Made by a program: the position numbers and the translations under genes | Shown: positions 22,551 to 32,341 of the stretch, piece by piece | Position numbering within the stretch: position 1 is the first letter of the stretch | Layout of the letters: every line of letters begins with the position of its first letter | The notes under the pieces: generated by a model | What the model saw: the letters and a program-made list of their open reading frames with translations, nothing else | Database searches by the model: none | Told to the model about the DNA's origin: nothing | DNA from: Neobacillus niacini | Lineage (GTDB): Bacteria; Bacillota; Bacilli; Bacillales; Cytobacillaceae | DNA: 64,000 bases | Assembly (NCBI RefSeq): GCF_030817595.1 | Contig: NZ_JAUSZN010000001.1 | Span: 6,002,001-6,066,000 of the forward strand | Direction of reading: 5' to 3'

Positions 22551-23117
22551 GCTTTTCTCAAGCCAATTTTTCACCCAATCATTAGCTTCATACCAATTAT
22601 TAACTCGGATAACACCATTAGGAATCGGGTCTTGATTATAAGGAGTATTAAACAAAAGAACAGGGATGTTACACTCTTCATGAATCATGACTGCATTATC
22701 ATGCTTATCCTCAAGAAAAATATCTACATTGTGATACTTAGCTGATGCAACCTTGTCATGTGAGCCAATTAATTCAATATGGTGATAATACAACCCATTT
22801 TTTTTAAACCATGTCTTTGTATTTTCCAAGAGTTCTGGACCACGTGCACTAATGAAAAATAATTCATGTTCTTTTTTCCATTTGTTTAGGATTTTTTCAG
22901 CACCCTTTGCAAGCGGAGATTTTTCATACATAAGTGGTTCTTTTTCAATAAACCATTTAGAAAATTCTTCATCTGAAACGTTAACAACCTTATTTAAGTC
23001 ATATTCAATAATATCGTCTAAGGTAAGGTTAAGCCCAAATTCTTCATTAATAAAGGGTATAAGTGCAGAAGGGCACGTTACGGTCCCATCAATATCAATT
23101 CCAAATCTTTTCCTCAT
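22527..23117 (-). CDS. yqfW: 5'-nucleotidase-like HAD hydrolase YqfW
   Basis: A 196-residue HAD-superfamily protein. Motif I is DIDGT at residues 7-11; motif II Ser/Thr is in FFISARG near 91-97; the C-terminal acidic pair is FLEDKHD. The 5'(3')-deoxyribonucleotidase (NT5C) family includes Bacillus YqfW at this locus. Substrate not determinable from sequence. A cis terminator overlaps its 3' end. Confidence 0.82.
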   Translation of the reverse strand: MRKRFGIDIDGTVTCPSALIPFINEEFGLNLTLDDIIEYDLNKVVNVSDEEFSKWFIEKEPLMYEKSPLAKGAEKILNKWKKEHELFFISARGPELLENTKTWFKKNGLYYHHIELIGSHDKVASAKYHNVDIFLEDKHDNAVMIHEECNIPVLLFNTPYNQDPIPNGVIRVNNWYEANDWVKNWLEKSKKSMALL

Positions 23118-23227
23118 ATGTAGTCCCCTTCAACTGCCAAGTTTTTTAACTTTATTTTACCATAACTAAAATGATGAAAGTTACAAACAATAATTAATGC
23201 TCCTATTACTGAAAGTGAGGGATTCGG

Positions 23228-23737
23228 ATGGAAGATAAAAAAGACACGAAAGTGGCTGGGTATCTCCCAAGTCCAAAATCTAATCAAAATAGTCCAAAGT
23301 CTTCAGAATATAAAGAAGAAACAGCTACTGAAATTGCAGTGCCTGTTGCTATCACCCGACCATCGTTCCAGGAAAAATCAAAGAATGGTTCAGGGGCTGG
23401 CAAAGGTACTAATGCTGGTACAAACTCTTCGGAATATAAAGAAGAAACAGCGGCAGAAATTGCAGCACCTGTTCCTATAACCCGACCATCCTTCCAGGAA
23501 AGATCAAAAGATAGCTCCGGTGCTGGCACGGGTACAAAAGCTGGTACAGGAATGGGATGGGCTGCGTTAGCTTTATCTATTTTATCACTTTTTGTAATGC
23601 CGATTCTTTTTGGTGCAGCAGGTATTGTGTTAGGATTCGTTGCTAGACGTCGAGGAGCAGAAAGTCTTGGCGCGTGGGCAATCGGGATAGGGGCCATTTC
23701 GATAATTGTCGGTATCTTTATCCTGCCGTTCTTTTAA
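23228..23737 (+). CDS. yqfX: DUF4190-type membrane protein, YqfX-like, with tandem repeat
   Basis: A 169-residue protein. The N-terminal 108 residues are hydrophilic and contain two near-identical 42-residue repeats (units starting SSEYKEETA, about 25-66 and 67-108) ending in Gly/Thr-rich linkers. The last 60 residues form two hydrophobic helices with a GFVARRRGAESL turn, typical of DUF4190. Function unknown. Position between yqfW and ispG matches yqfX. RBS GTGAGGG. Confidence 0.75.
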   Translation: MEDKKDTKVAGYLPSPKSNQNSPKSSEYKEETATEIAVPVAITRPSFQEKSKNGSGAGKGTNAGTNSSEYKEETAAEIAAPVPITRPSFQERSKDSSGAGTGTKAGTGMGWAALALSILSLFVMPILFGAAGIVLGFVARRRGAESLGAWAIGIGAISIIVGIFILPFF

Positions 23738-23764
23738 CAGCAGCTTGCAAATATAGGGGCAATA

Positions 23765-23803
23765 AGAAAAGTATAAGCGCCTAGGCGCTTATGCTAGACA
23801 AAA
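23765..23803. repeat. Short dispersed palindromic repeat, copy 2
   Basis: Contains the 8-bp palindrome arms AAGCGCCTAGGCGCTT and the shared GCTAGACAAAA end. Found after yqfX; same family as 22468-22510. Confidence 0.6.
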
Positions 23804-23804
23804 A

Positions 23805-23834
23805 AAGAAACCCGGCAGTTTTGCCGGGTTTCTT
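23805..23834. terminator. Terminator between yqfX and ispG
   Basis: A 13-bp perfect stem AAGAAACCCGGCA / TGCCGGGTTTCTT, usable in both directions. Confidence 0.88.
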
Positions 23835-23841
23835 AATGTTT

Positions 23842-24972
23842 TTATTTGGTTACTTCTGCTTCCTCTAATGCCTTTTTCTGAAAATATTCCTCAGCAATTT
23901 GATCGATTTCTTTTTTCAATTCATCGACTAACTGGTCTTCTGGAACTTTACGTACGATTTCACCCTTACGGAATAGTAAGCCCTCACCACGTGCGCCGGC
24001 AATACCAATGTCAGCTTCTCTAGCTTCACCAGGACCGTTTACGGCACAGCCTAATACAGCTACTTTAATAGGTGCCTTAATTTTAGAAATATAATCTTCC
24101 ACTTCATTGGCAATACTGATTAAATCAATTTCAATTCTGCCACAGGTTGGACACGAAATTAACGTTGCAGCATTCGATGAGAGACCGAATACTTTTAAAA
24201 GTTCTCTGGCAACTTTAACTTCTTCAACTGGGTCAGCACTTAAGGAAATACGGAGTGTATTACCAATACCTTTGCTAATAATCGCTCCTAGTCCTGCCGC
24301 GCTTTTTACAGTACCAGCAAATAAAGTACCTGATTCTGTAATACCTAAGTGCAGAGGATAATCGAATGCCTTTGAAGCTTTTTCATAAGCTTCAATTGCA
24401 AGGTTAACATCTGAAGCTTTCATGGAAACAATAATGTCATGAAAATCCAGGTCTTCAAGGATTTTGATATGATGGAGAGCACTTTCGACCATTCCATCAG
24501 CAGTAGGATAACCGTATTTCTCGAGTATTCTTTTTTCGAGAGAGCCTGCATTTACACCAATGCGGATTGGAATTCCGCGTTTCTTGGCTGCATTCACAAC
24601 TGCTTCTACTTTTTCTCTTTTTCCGATGTTTCCTGGATTAATCCGAATTTTATCGGCGCCGCCTTCAATGGCTTTAAGCGCTAATTTATAATCAAAATGA
24701 ATATCAACTACTAAAGGAATATTAATTCTCTTTTTTATTTCAGGAATCGCATTTGCCGCTCTTTCGTCCGGGCAAGCAACACGGACAATCTGACAGCCGG
24801 CTTCTTCCAGACGTTTGATTTCAGCAACGGTTGCTTCCACATCATGTGTTTTAGTAGTGGTCATGCTTTGTATGAATAATTCGTTACTTCCGCCAATTGT
24901 TAAGTTACCAACCTTAACGGGACGGGTTTTCGTACGATGTGTAATTTCACTCAAGGAAATTCGCTCCTTCAA
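23842..24972 (-). CDS. ispG: 4-hydroxy-3-methylbut-2-enyl-diphosphate synthase IspG
   Basis: A 376-residue [4Fe-4S] enzyme of the MEP pathway, making HMBPP from MEcPP, the substrate of the IspH encoded upstream. It has an N-terminal TIM-barrel ([23 protein letters not shown]) and a C-terminal cluster domain with CPTCGR (about 268-273) and [10 protein letters not shown] (about 305-314). RBS on the reverse strand is AAGGAGCG. Confidence 0.95.
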   Translation of the reverse strand: MKERISLSEITHRTKTRPVKVGNLTIGGSNELFIQSMTTTKTHDVEATVAEIKRLEEAGCQIVRVACPDERAANAIPEIKKRINIPLVVDIHFDYKLALKAIEGGADKIRINPGNIGKREKVEAVVNAAKKRGIPIRIGVNAGSLEKRILEKYGYPTADGMVESALHHIKILEDLDFHDIIVSMKASDVNLAIEAYEKASKAFDYPLHLGITESGTLFAGTVKSAAGLGAIISKGIGNTLRISLSADPVEEVKVARELLKVFGLSSNAATLISCPTCGRIEIDLISIANEVEDYISKIKAPIKVAVLGCAVNGPGEAREADIGIAGARGEGLLFRKGEIVRKVPEDQLVDELKKEIDQIAEEYFQKKALEEAEVTK

Positions 24973-25061
24973 ATTGGATTCGAATAATAGTTAGTTTAAA
25001 CATGCACCTATTATTTTATCAGTCCTTTGCCAATCTTGACAAGACAGACGCTTTTGTCTCC

Positions 25062-25391
25062 CTATTTAGAGTAGTCAGGAAACGCATAAGTGGAGCCAAT
25101 TTGAATCTTTTCTGGAGATAAACCAGGATTTAAGCTTTGAAAATCTTCAATGAGTTCATCAATTGATACAGGTAACGGCTTTTTTATATGATTTTCTACT
25201 ATTGATATTAAGGTTTCACCGGGTTCCACTTCAGCTTCAAAAGAGTCCATCGAATTGTTAATGTTGGTCATTGTCGCAACCGTTGGCTCTGTTTTTTGGG
25301 TTTCCTCTTTCGGCAGAGTCCCTGCTGTTAAATCAATATATATTACATAAATAGTAAGAAGTCCAAATAAAAAAAGGCAAATTCTTTTCAT
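25062..25391 (-). CDS. yqfZ: LysM-domain membrane-anchored protein YqfZ-like
   Basis: A 109-residue protein: an N-terminal transmembrane or signal segment (about 4-22) followed by a linker and one C-terminal LysM-type fold (about 60-105, with PGETLISIV and IQIGSTYAFP). It probably sits in the wall side of the membrane. Start ATG 25391 (MKRICLF) is preferred for its GGAGG site; an ATG 11 codons upstream has none. Confidence 0.78.
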   Translation of the reverse strand: MKRICLFLFGLLTIYVIYIDLTAGTLPKEETQKTEPTVATMTNINNSMDSFEAEVEPGETLISIVENHIKKPLPVSIDELIEDFQSLNPGLSPEKIQIGSTYAFPDYSK

Positions 25392-25457
25392 GGGATAGGC
25401 CTCCAAATGGGGATGTTTGTACATTCCTATGCTTGTCCACTTCTATATAGAACGAAA

Positions 25458-25480
25458 AAACGCACCTAAGGGGTGCGTTT
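25458..25480. terminator. Bidirectional terminator yqgB-like/yqfZ
   Basis: Stem AAACGCACC / GGTGCGTTT with a five-base loop and flanking A and T runs. Confidence 0.8.
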
Positions 25481-26258
25481 AATTCTCAATATTTGTTTTT
25501 TCGTTTGGAATTTCCTTTATGGCTAAAAATAAGATGATGATCTCAACAAACCAATTAATATAAAAGCTATTTGGTACAGGTGTATTAAGGGCGCTCATAA
25601 TCGTAAAGAAAACCGTTGGCAGCGTTACACTATAGGCAGCCATTCTCCATAGGTGGCGATAACTAATACTTCTGCCAGCAAGATTTTTTAATAATAAACC
25701 AATCCAAGCTAGAATGGACACTTCGATGAAGCTTACGGCACTTGATACAAGAAACATAAAAATCGAAATAACAGGAATAATGATTCCCTTCATCCCATCA
25801 ACGGTATCAACTATATCGATAAAATCTTCTTTCGTAAGTGTTAAACCTTCCATCATAGAGTAAGAATAGGAATCAATTCTTCCACCTGCTACGACGGTAA
25901 TTTCGCTCTTCAGCAAAGCGATGGCATTTCCCTTGTCCTCAACATCCTCGTTTGTAATTACACCAGTTGGATCTACAATGATGGAGAAATCGCCTTTATC
26001 AACGGTTATAGGTACATCCGTTTCGGCAGAAAGGGTTCCATTTTCTATCGTAAAAGAGGGGATATCATCGTTTATGACTGATTTAGTACTTTCAATTCCC
26101 GCATTAAGCATTGTATTTAAGTAAAAAATCGCTGGCAAAATGGATAGGAAGGTAAGAAAAAATACATATAAAATGGTTTTCCCAATCCCTTGAAAACGGA
26201 ATGAAGCAATATCCTTTGGAGAATAAATACTTTTATAAAATTGCTTGAAAATATTCAT
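25479..26258 (-). CDS. DUF1189 family membrane protein (YqgB-like)
   Basis: A 259-residue membrane protein with one N-terminal helix (about 25-45), an extracytoplasmic domain of about 110 residues, and four C-terminal helices (about 160-250). It matches the DUF1189 architecture of Bacillus YqgB at this locus. Function not established; related proteins are linked to maltodextrin or envelope functions in some annotations, which I cannot support here. ATG 26258 follows AAGGTGG. Confidence 0.75.
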   Translation of the reverse strand: MNIFKQFYKSIYSPKDIASFRFQGIGKTILYVFFLTFLSILPAIFYLNTMLNAGIESTKSVINDDIPSFTIENGTLSAETDVPITVDKGDFSIIVDPTGVITNEDVEDKGNAIALLKSEITVVAGGRIDSYSYSMMEGLTLTKEDFIDIVDTVDGMKGIIIPVISIFMFLVSSAVSFIEVSILAWIGLLLKNLAGRSISYRHLWRMAAYSVTLPTVFFTIMSALNTPVPNSFYINWFVEIIILFLAIKEIPNEKTNIEN

Positions 26259-26395
26259 AATTACCACCTTAATAAAGTTTCACCCTTCTATTGTAGCTTT
26301 AGGAGCTGATATAAACAAGAATGATGAATTATGAAACTAATTAGAGAGATGTGCGTATAAGGTAAGAACTAAAACTACAAAAGGATGGAGAAATC

Positions 26396-26878
26396 ATGGA
26401 GATCGTTTATTGGTCAATCATTATAGTGCTTTTTATCATTGGGTTTGTCGGTCTGGTATATCCCATAATCCCAAGTGTTTTGTTTCTTTTAGCCGGATAT
26501 ATTCTATATGGTGTCTTTTTTTCATTTGAACCTTTCGGGTGGTTCTTTTGGGTGATTCAAAGTTTTTTTATTATCCTACTGTTTGTCGCAGATTATATTG
26601 CCAATATGATTGGGGTACAAAAATACGGTGGTTCAAAGGCTGGTGTATGGGGGAGTACAATAGGACTTTTAGTCGGACCATTCATTATTCCGTTTCTGGG
26701 AATTCTTGTTGGGCCGTTTATTGGCGCGGTAGGAGCAGAGCTTCTGGTTAATAAGCGAGATTTCAAGAACAGTTTAAAAATCGGTTTTGGGTCTGTTGTA
26801 GGATTTATTAGCAGTGTCATAACGAAAGCAATCATCCAAACCCTCATGATTGTATACTTCTTATTAGTTGTTTTTTAA
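26396..26878 (+). CDS. yqgC: DUF456 family membrane protein YqgC
   Basis: A 160-residue protein with about four transmembrane helices rich in Gly and Pro (DUF456). Conserved Gly-rich blocks such as GPFIIPFLGILVGPFIGAV recur twice. It is the expected gene between yqgB and sodA in Bacillus. RBS AAGGATGGAG. Function unknown. Confidence 0.8.
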   Translation: MEIVYWSIIIVLFIIGFVGLVYPIIPSVLFLLAGYILYGVFFSFEPFGWFFWVIQSFFIILLFVADYIANMIGVQKYGGSKAGVWGSTIGLLVGPFIIPFLGILVGPFIGAVGAELLVNKRDFKNSLKIGFGSVVGFISSVITKAIIQTLMIVYFLLVVF

Positions 26879-26886
26879 ATGAAAAT

Positions 26887-26913
26887 AATCCTCCTCAGGT
26901 CATGAGGAGGATT
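26887..26913. terminator. Bidirectional terminator yqgC/fnr
   Basis: An 11-bp perfect stem AATCCTCCTCA / TGAGGAGGATT. Confidence 0.8.
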
Positions 26914-26915
26914 GT

Positions 26916-27605
26916 TTAATTTACGCCGCAAATTTCATAGGGGCAGTTTTGGCAGTCTACGTCTTCTTTTAGATATCTGATATTCTTTATCGTGAATTTT
27001 TGCTGATCATAGGAAATGATATCTTTTTCCCGCAATTCTTTTAAAGCACGTTGAATGACCTCTCTAGTTCCGAAGGTTAAATTGGCAAGTTCCTGATGTG
27101 TTAGGGGCAGGTCAATAAGAATACCATCCTCTGTCATTACACCATAGGCATTACAAAGACGAATGAGAATAGAATAGAGGCCGCCTTTTTTACCATTCAT
27201 GATAAGATCCTGGCATTTCATTTGTGCTTTTAGGTAGCTAGTGCTTAACCAGGATACAAAATCATTCATAGCATCTGGATCATTCCTAATAAAATCCTCA
27301 AATTGCTCTTTTTTGATCGCAAGAATTTGGCTGTCTGACAGGGTCTTTGCATAAAACTGATAGTGAGGATTATGTTTAAATAGTTGATATTCAACAATCA
27401 TTTCACTGCTATTTAATATTTTTAATATAAAATCCTTCCCGCTCATGTGGACTCTCCCTAATGCCACTGTTCCACTGAGCAATAGGTATACATATTCAAC
27501 CGAGTCCTTTTCCTGAAAAAGAACACTTCCCGCTTTTACTTTTATAATTTGTTCTGTTTTCTGAAAAAATTGTTCTAATAAACTATAAATGGAAAAACTG
27601 CGCAT
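26916..27605 (-). CDS. fnr: Crp/Fnr-family regulator with C-terminal Fe-S cysteines
   Basis: A 229-residue regulator with an N-terminal cyclic-nucleotide-like beta-barrel (about 20-115), a long dimer helix, and a C-terminal winged HTH (LTHQELANLTFGTREVIQRAL, about 168-188). The last residues carry C-x2-C-x4-C at positions 218, 221 and 226, the arrangement of Bacillus Fnr, where three cysteines and an Asp hold a [4Fe-4S] cluster that senses oxygen. Asp133 in CQDL is a plausible fourth ligand. B. subtilis fnr lies near narK, so its location beside sodA is different here. Cluster role inferred from motif. Confidence 0.82.
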   Translation of the reverse strand: MRSFSIYSLLEQFFQKTEQIIKVKAGSVLFQEKDSVEYVYLLLSGTVALGRVHMSGKDFILKILNSSEMIVEYQLFKHNPHYQFYAKTLSDSQILAIKKEQFEDFIRNDPDAMNDFVSWLSTSYLKAQMKCQDLIMNGKKGGLYSILIRLCNAYGVMTEDGILIDLPLTHQELANLTFGTREVIQRALKELREKDIISYDQQKFTIKNIRYLKEDVDCQNCPYEICGVN

Positions 27606-27686
27606 ATAACCATCTCTCCTTTATACCCCTCAATTTGATTTAATCATGTATTAACAACTTATCACTAGTCGAAACATGACAATTTA

Positions 27687-27714
27687 TTGAAAACTAATAA
27701 AAATAATGTATAAA
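27687..27714 (+). promoter_or_regulatory. SigA-type promoter upstream of sodA
   Basis: TTGAAA (27687-27692) and TATAAA (27709-27714) with a 16-bp spacer, giving a leader of about 170 nt before sodA. The leader contains a GAAAG...CTTTC palindrome near 27771-27793 that may be an operator. Confidence 0.5.
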
Positions 27715-27889
27715 ATTTTCCTTGGGAGGATATTGTATATTTGTTAGGAGCACTGAGCTTTTTATTTGAAAGAAAACACTTTCTTTGATAATCTTAAGCT
27801 ACAAAGCTTTAGGAATATTCTAAAATTGTTTTGATTTTAGACATATCTTTAAGGCTAAAAAACTTTTGTATACATAGGAGGAAATACCA

Positions 27890-28498
27890 ATGGCATTTGA
27901 ATTACCACAATTACCTTACGCTTATGATGCGCTTGAGCCTCACATTGACAAAGAAACAATGAATATTCACCACACAAAACATCACAATACTTATGTAACA
28001 AACTTAAATAATGCTCTACAAGGCAATGATGAATTATTAGCTAAATCAGTTGAAGAAGTTATTGCTAACCTAGATGCAGTTCCAGAAGCAGCTCGTACTG
28101 CTGTCCGTAATAATGGCGGCGGACACGCTAACCACTCATTATTCTGGCAAATTCTTGCTCCAAATGGCGGTGGTGCACCATCTGGTGAGCTAGCTGACGC
28201 AATTAACAATAAGTTTGGCAGCTTTGAAAGTTTTAAAGACGAGTTTGCAAAAGCAGCAACTACTCGTTTTGGATCAGGCTGGGCTTGGCTGTCTGTTAAT
28301 AATGGTGAATTAGAAGTTTCAAGCACACCAAACCAAGACTCACCTTTAATGGAGGGTAAAACACCTATCCTTGGTCTTGATGTTTGGGAGCATGCTTATT
28401 ACCTTAACTATCAAAACCGTCGTCCTGATTACATCGCTTCTTTCTGGAACGTTGTTAACTGGGATGAAGTTTCAAAACGTTACACTGCAGCGAAATAA
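27890..28498 (+). CDS. sodA: Superoxide dismutase (Mn/Fe family)
   Basis: A 202-residue enzyme dismuting superoxide in the cytosol. Metal ligands are His27 in [12 protein letters not shown], the His of NHSLFW, and Asp/His in [18 protein letters not shown] near residues 164-181. Residues GSGWAWL and the Gln/Gly context are those of Mn-type Bacillus SodA. RBS AGGAGG. A terminator follows. Confidence 0.96.
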   Translation: MAFELPQLPYAYDALEPHIDKETMNIHHTKHHNTYVTNLNNALQGNDELLAKSVEEVIANLDAVPEAARTAVRNNGGGHANHSLFWQILAPNGGGAPSGELADAINNKFGSFESFKDEFAKAATTRFGSGWAWLSVNNGELEVSSTPNQDSPLMEGKTPILGLDVWEHAYYLNYQNRRPDYIASFWNVVNWDEVSKRYTAAK

Positions 28499-28512
28499 TA
28501 ATAATTACATTA

Positions 28513-28550
28513 AAAGACAGCTGATTTTTTCAGCTGTCTTTTTATTTTTT
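28513..28550 (+). terminator. Terminator after sodA
   Basis: A 12-bp stem AAAGACAGCTGA / TCAGCTGTCTTT with a T run. Confidence 0.88.
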
Positions 28551-28606
28551 CGTATAAAGGCTCCCTCCTTGTTAAAGAATAACCCTTATCACAAAGGGGA
28601 GTTACT

Positions 28607-29824
28607 ATGGCGAAAAAATTTAAGTTTTTAGGTGACGTAGAATTAACAAAAGATTTATCCTTGCTGTTAATCATTGGTGGTTTATATTCTTTAAGTGTTT
28701 CACTCTCAAATACTTTTGTGAATATTTATTTATGGAAACAAACGGGAGAATATTCAGACCTTGCGCTTTATAACCTTTCGATTGTTATTTTACAGCCCTT
28801 AACCTTCATCTTAGCTGGCAGATGGGCGAAAAAGATTGATCGCGTTAAGGTGTTACGAATCGGAGTCAGTTTTTTAGCGATATTTTATTTGATGGTTTTA
28901 ATAACTGGTAAGAATGCTTCAACTTATTTATTACTGTTAGGAAGCCTGCTTGGAGTTGGATATGGATTTTATTGGCTTGCCTATAATGTCTTAACATTTG
29001 AAATAACTGAACCTGAAACAAGAGATTTTTTTAACGGCTTTTTAGGAATATTATCTTCAACTGGCGGGATGATTGGCCCTATTGCTGCTGGAATTATTAT
29101 AACTCGTTTTGAAAAATTTACGGGGTATTCAATTGTATTTGGAATATCACTTTCTCTCTTTGCACTTGCCGTATTCTTAAGTTTTTCATTAAAACCACGT
29201 CCTGCAAATGGCAAGTATGATTTTAGAAGGATATTAGCAGAAAGAAAGAAAAACGAAAACTGGCGGCTTATCACAAATGCAAATTTCTTCCAAGGGCTTA
29301 GAGAAGGGACATTTTTATTTATTATCTCGGTACTGGTCTACATTTCCACTGGAAGTGAGCTTGCTCTAGGGACCTTCGGGTTGATTAACTCCGGAATTTC
29401 CTTCATAGCCTATTATGCGGCATCCCGGTTGATTAAAAAAAACAGGCGAAAAAAGGCAATACTTATTGGTGGTATTATCCTTTATATAGCTGTTTTGATT
29501 ATCGTCTGGGATGTTAATTATGTAAAACTTTTAATTTACGCAGCGATGATTGCCGTTGCTTATCCTATTTTGCTTGTACCATACATGTCCACTACTTATG
29601 ATGTGATTGGATCTGCATGGAAAGCAGCCGAAATGAGAATTGAGTATATAGTGGTCCGCGAAATCTATATTAATCTGGGGAGAATCGTTTCGATACTGTC
29701 CTTCCTAGCAGCAGTTACTTGGTTTAATGAAAAGCAAAGCATTCCAATTCTGCTATTATTTTTAGGTGCTGGACACTCACTAATTTATTTGTTTGTAAGA
29801 CGAGTCCAATTACCTGCGGCGTGA
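28607..29824 (+). CDS. yqgE: Major facilitator superfamily transporter YqgE-like
   Basis: A 405-residue membrane protein with about twelve transmembrane helices and a cytoplasmic central loop (about 195-220). The first cytoplasmic loop carries the MFS-like GRWAKKIDRVKVLRIG motif. It lies between sodA and pbpA as yqgE does in Bacillus. Substrate unknown. RBS AAAGGGGAG. A terminator directly follows the stop. Confidence 0.82.
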   Translation: MAKKFKFLGDVELTKDLSLLLIIGGLYSLSVSLSNTFVNIYLWKQTGEYSDLALYNLSIVILQPLTFILAGRWAKKIDRVKVLRIGVSFLAIFYLMVLITGKNASTYLLLLGSLLGVGYGFYWLAYNVLTFEITEPETRDFFNGFLGILSSTGGMIGPIAAGIIITRFEKFTGYSIVFGISLSLFALAVFLSFSLKPRPANGKYDFRRILAERKKNENWRLITNANFFQGLREGTFLFIISVLVYISTGSELALGTFGLINSGISFIAYYAASRLIKKNRRKKAILIGGIILYIAVLIIVWDVNYVKLLIYAAMIAVAYPILLVPYMSTTYDVIGSAWKAAEMRIEYIVVREIYINLGRIVSILSFLAAVTWFNEKQSIPILLLFLGAGHSLIYLFVRRVQLPAA

Positions 29825-29862
29825 CACGATGAGTAATTCTTTTTACTCATCGTGTTTTTTTA
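29824..29862 (+). terminator. Terminator after yqgE
   Basis: Stem ACACGATGAGTA / TACTCATCGTGT with a long T run. Confidence 0.88.
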
Positions 29863-29984
29863 TTTACATATTTTTTGAGTGTTTTGTTGGATGTTGTCAA
29901 TTGGAAAGTCTTTTTCATAGAAAGTACGGCGGTTTTCCGCTAAAATAAGGCTTATCATGTCGAATTGACAAGGAAGTGAGAAAC

Positions 29985-32132
29985 TTGGTTATTAAAAAGA
30001 AAAAGAAGCCGCATGTCACTTTTCGCCTGAACATTCTTTTCTTCGTTATATTTATGCTGTTTTCTGTTCTTATCCTGCGTTTAGGTTTAGTCCAAATTGT
30101 TTACGGTGAGGATTTTAAACGTGAAATCGAAAGAACGGAAGATATTACTGTTAACAACCCAGTGCCTCGGGGAAAAATGTTTGACCGGAACGGGAAAGTT
30201 ATTGTAGATAATACACCGTTAAATGCGATCACCTATACAAAATTCCAGGATACAAGCCAAGAAGAAATGCTCAAAACCGCTGAACGCTTGGCACAGCTGA
30301 TTGATAAAGATATTTCAAAAATTCGTGAACGTGATAAACAGGATTTTTGGATATTAAAAAACCCTGAGAAAGCAAAAGAAAAAATTACAAAGAAAGAATG
30401 GGACTTATACGAACAAGAAGAACTAGATGATAAAGAAATTTATAATCTGCAGTTAAAAAGGATTAATAAGGATGACCTAGCTAGTCTAACTACAGAAGAT
30501 CTAGAAACACTTGCGATATTTAGGGAATTTAATAGTGGATATGCTCTAACGCAACAAATTGTAAAAAATGAAAATGTCACTCCTGAAGAGTTTGCTGTAG
30601 TCAGTGAAAACTTAGAAAGTCTGCCTGGAGTTGATACAACTACAGATTGGGAACGATATTATGCTTTCGGAAACACATTAAAAACCGTACTTGGTAATGT
30701 TACTTCTTCTGATGAAGGCTTACCAGAAGATAAACTAGAAGAATACCTTGCTCGTGATTATAGCCGTAACGACCGGGTGGGCAAAAGCTATATTGAGCTT
30801 CAATATGAAGATGTCCTGCATGGGCAAAAAGGTAAAGTGAAAAATGTTACCGACAAAGCGGGCAAAATCTTGTCCACTGAAGTGGTTTCAGAAGGACAGC
30901 GCGGAAAAGATCTTGTCCTAACAATTGATATGAATCTGCAGCTTGAAATCGAAAAAATCATTGAAGAAGAACTTTGGAATGCCAAGCAAAATTCTAAATC
31001 TGCTCTTTTAGACCGTGCTTTTGTTGTTCTAATGAACCCCCACACTGGTGAAATATTAACCATGGCGGGTAAACAAATTGCTAAAGATAATGAGACAAAT
31101 AAACAAGAAATGCGTGACTTTGCTCTTGGAAACATCACGACTTCTTATAACGTTGGTTCCGTTGTTAAAGGAGCAACGATATTGACCGGTTATAATACAG
31201 GGGCAATCCAACCAGGATCGACCCAATATGACTCACCTTTATTGATAAAAAATACACCTCCAAAATCTTCTTGGAAGAACTTTGGAAATATTAACGACCT
31301 TAGGGCCCTTCAGGTTTCATCAAACGTTTATATGTGGAAGACAGTAATTGAAATGGCAGGTGGACAATATGCACCGAATAAGCCACTTCCACTAGACGTA
31401 ACTGCTTTTGACACGATGCGTCAATCATTCAGTCAATTTGGTCTTGGTACAAAAACCGGAATTGATCTTCCAAATGAGAGTACTGGTTATGCCGGACCGT
31501 TGAAGCAGCCTGGTTTGCTTCTTGACTTGGCGATAGGTCAGTATGATACCTATACGGTTATGCAATTAGCACAATATGTTTCAACGATTGCGAACGGCGG
31601 GTATCGAGTACAGCCTCATATAGTAAAGGAAATTCGTGAACCAGTCCTAGAGAATAACGAATTAGGTCCAATTGTTCAAGAAATTGAACCTACGATTTTA
31701 AATCGAATCGATGGTAAGGATGAATGGATTGATCGAGTACAGGAAGGCTTTAGAATGGTTATGCAAGTAGGGGATGGTACCGGTGTTAGTTCCTTTAAGG
31801 GTGTAGATTACAGTCCTGCAGGTAAAACCGGTACTGCTCAAGCGTTTTATGATGGCCCAGAGCGAAAGAAATTTGGGAAAATACCGCCTGAAGTAATGAA
31901 TTTGAGTCTTATAAGTTATGCACCGTCTAATAATCCAGAGGTGGCAATGGCTGTTTTAGTTCCATGGGCATACCAAGGGAACAGTGGTCCAGCGACAGCC
32001 AATATTATTGGCAGAAGGGTTATGGATACCTATTTTAATCTAAAAAAACAAACCCAAACTGATGGTACAAATGTTGTTAATCAAAATGAAGGTACGACTG
32101 AAAATACCGATACACAACAAAATAATCAATAA
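29985..32132 (+). CDS. pbpA: Class B penicillin-binding protein 2A (elongation transpeptidase)
   Basis: A 715-residue bPBP of the rod-elongation machinery. One N-terminal transmembrane helix (about 15-35) is followed by a dimerisation domain ([11 protein letters not shown], near 60) and the transpeptidase domain. Active-site motifs are SVVK (about residue 390), SSN (about 445) and KTGT (about 612). A Gln/Asn/Thr-rich tail ends the protein. TTG 29985 is preferred because AAGGAAGTGAG lies just upstream; a GTG nine bases earlier sits inside that site. Confidence 0.93.
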   Translation: MVIKKKKKPHVTFRLNILFFVIFMLFSVLILRLGLVQIVYGEDFKREIERTEDITVNNPVPRGKMFDRNGKVIVDNTPLNAITYTKFQDTSQEEMLKTAERLAQLIDKDISKIRERDKQDFWILKNPEKAKEKITKKEWDLYEQEELDDKEIYNLQLKRINKDDLASLTTEDLETLAIFREFNSGYALTQQIVKNENVTPEEFAVVSENLESLPGVDTTTDWERYYAFGNTLKTVLGNVTSSDEGLPEDKLEEYLARDYSRNDRVGKSYIELQYEDVLHGQKGKVKNVTDKAGKILSTEVVSEGQRGKDLVLTIDMNLQLEIEKIIEEELWNAKQNSKSALLDRAFVVLMNPHTGEILTMAGKQIAKDNETNKQEMRDFALGNITTSYNVGSVVKGATILTGYNTGAIQPGSTQYDSPLLIKNTPPKSSWKNFGNINDLRALQVSSNVYMWKTVIEMAGGQYAPNKPLPLDVTAFDTMRQSFSQFGLGTKTGIDLPNESTGYAGPLKQPGLLLDLAIGQYDTYTVMQLAQYVSTIANGGYRVQPHIVKEIREPVLENNELGPIVQEIEPTILNRIDGKDEWIDRVQEGFRMVMQVGDGTGVSSFKGVDYSPAGKTGTAQAFYDGPERKKFGKIPPEVMNLSLISYAPSNNPEVAMAVLVPWAYQGNSGPATANIIGRRVMDTYFNLKKQTQTDGTNVVNQNEGTTENTDTQQNNQ

Positions 32133-32141
32133 TATGGTCCG

Positions 32142-32177
32142 AACACCTATCTCAAAAATAGAGATAGGTGTTTTTTT
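32142..32177 (+). terminator. Terminator after pbpA
   Basis: A 12-bp stem AACACCTATCTC / GAGATAGGTGTT with seven T residues. Confidence 0.9.
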
Positions 32178-32205
32178 ATTTTAATAGAATCTAAATTATT
32201 TGCGA

Positions 32206-32280
32206 TTTACAAAAGATATACATTCATTTACAAACCCTTTACATTACATTAAAACAAGCTTTACACAAGGAAGGTATGAT
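32206..32280 (+). promoter_or_regulatory. PhoP (Pho box) promoter of the pst operon
   Basis: Six TTTACA-like hexamers lie on one face of the helix: 32206 TTTACA, 32217 TATACA, 32227 TTTACA, 32238 TTTACA, 32249 TTAAAA and 32260 TTTACA, at 10-11 bp spacing. A -10 element TATGAT at 32275-32280 places the last box at about -22, the geometry of PhoP-activated promoters. Predicted start of transcription is near 32287. Confidence 0.88.
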
Positions 32281-32341
32281 TATTCTTGTAAGGAAAAACG
32301 AACAGAGGGTTACAAACCAAAATTCTAGGGGGAATTACGTA

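Noticed and set aside
27771..27793. CcpA cre site before sodA
   Set aside because: GAAAG...CTTTC palindrome lacks the central CG; kept only as a possible operator.
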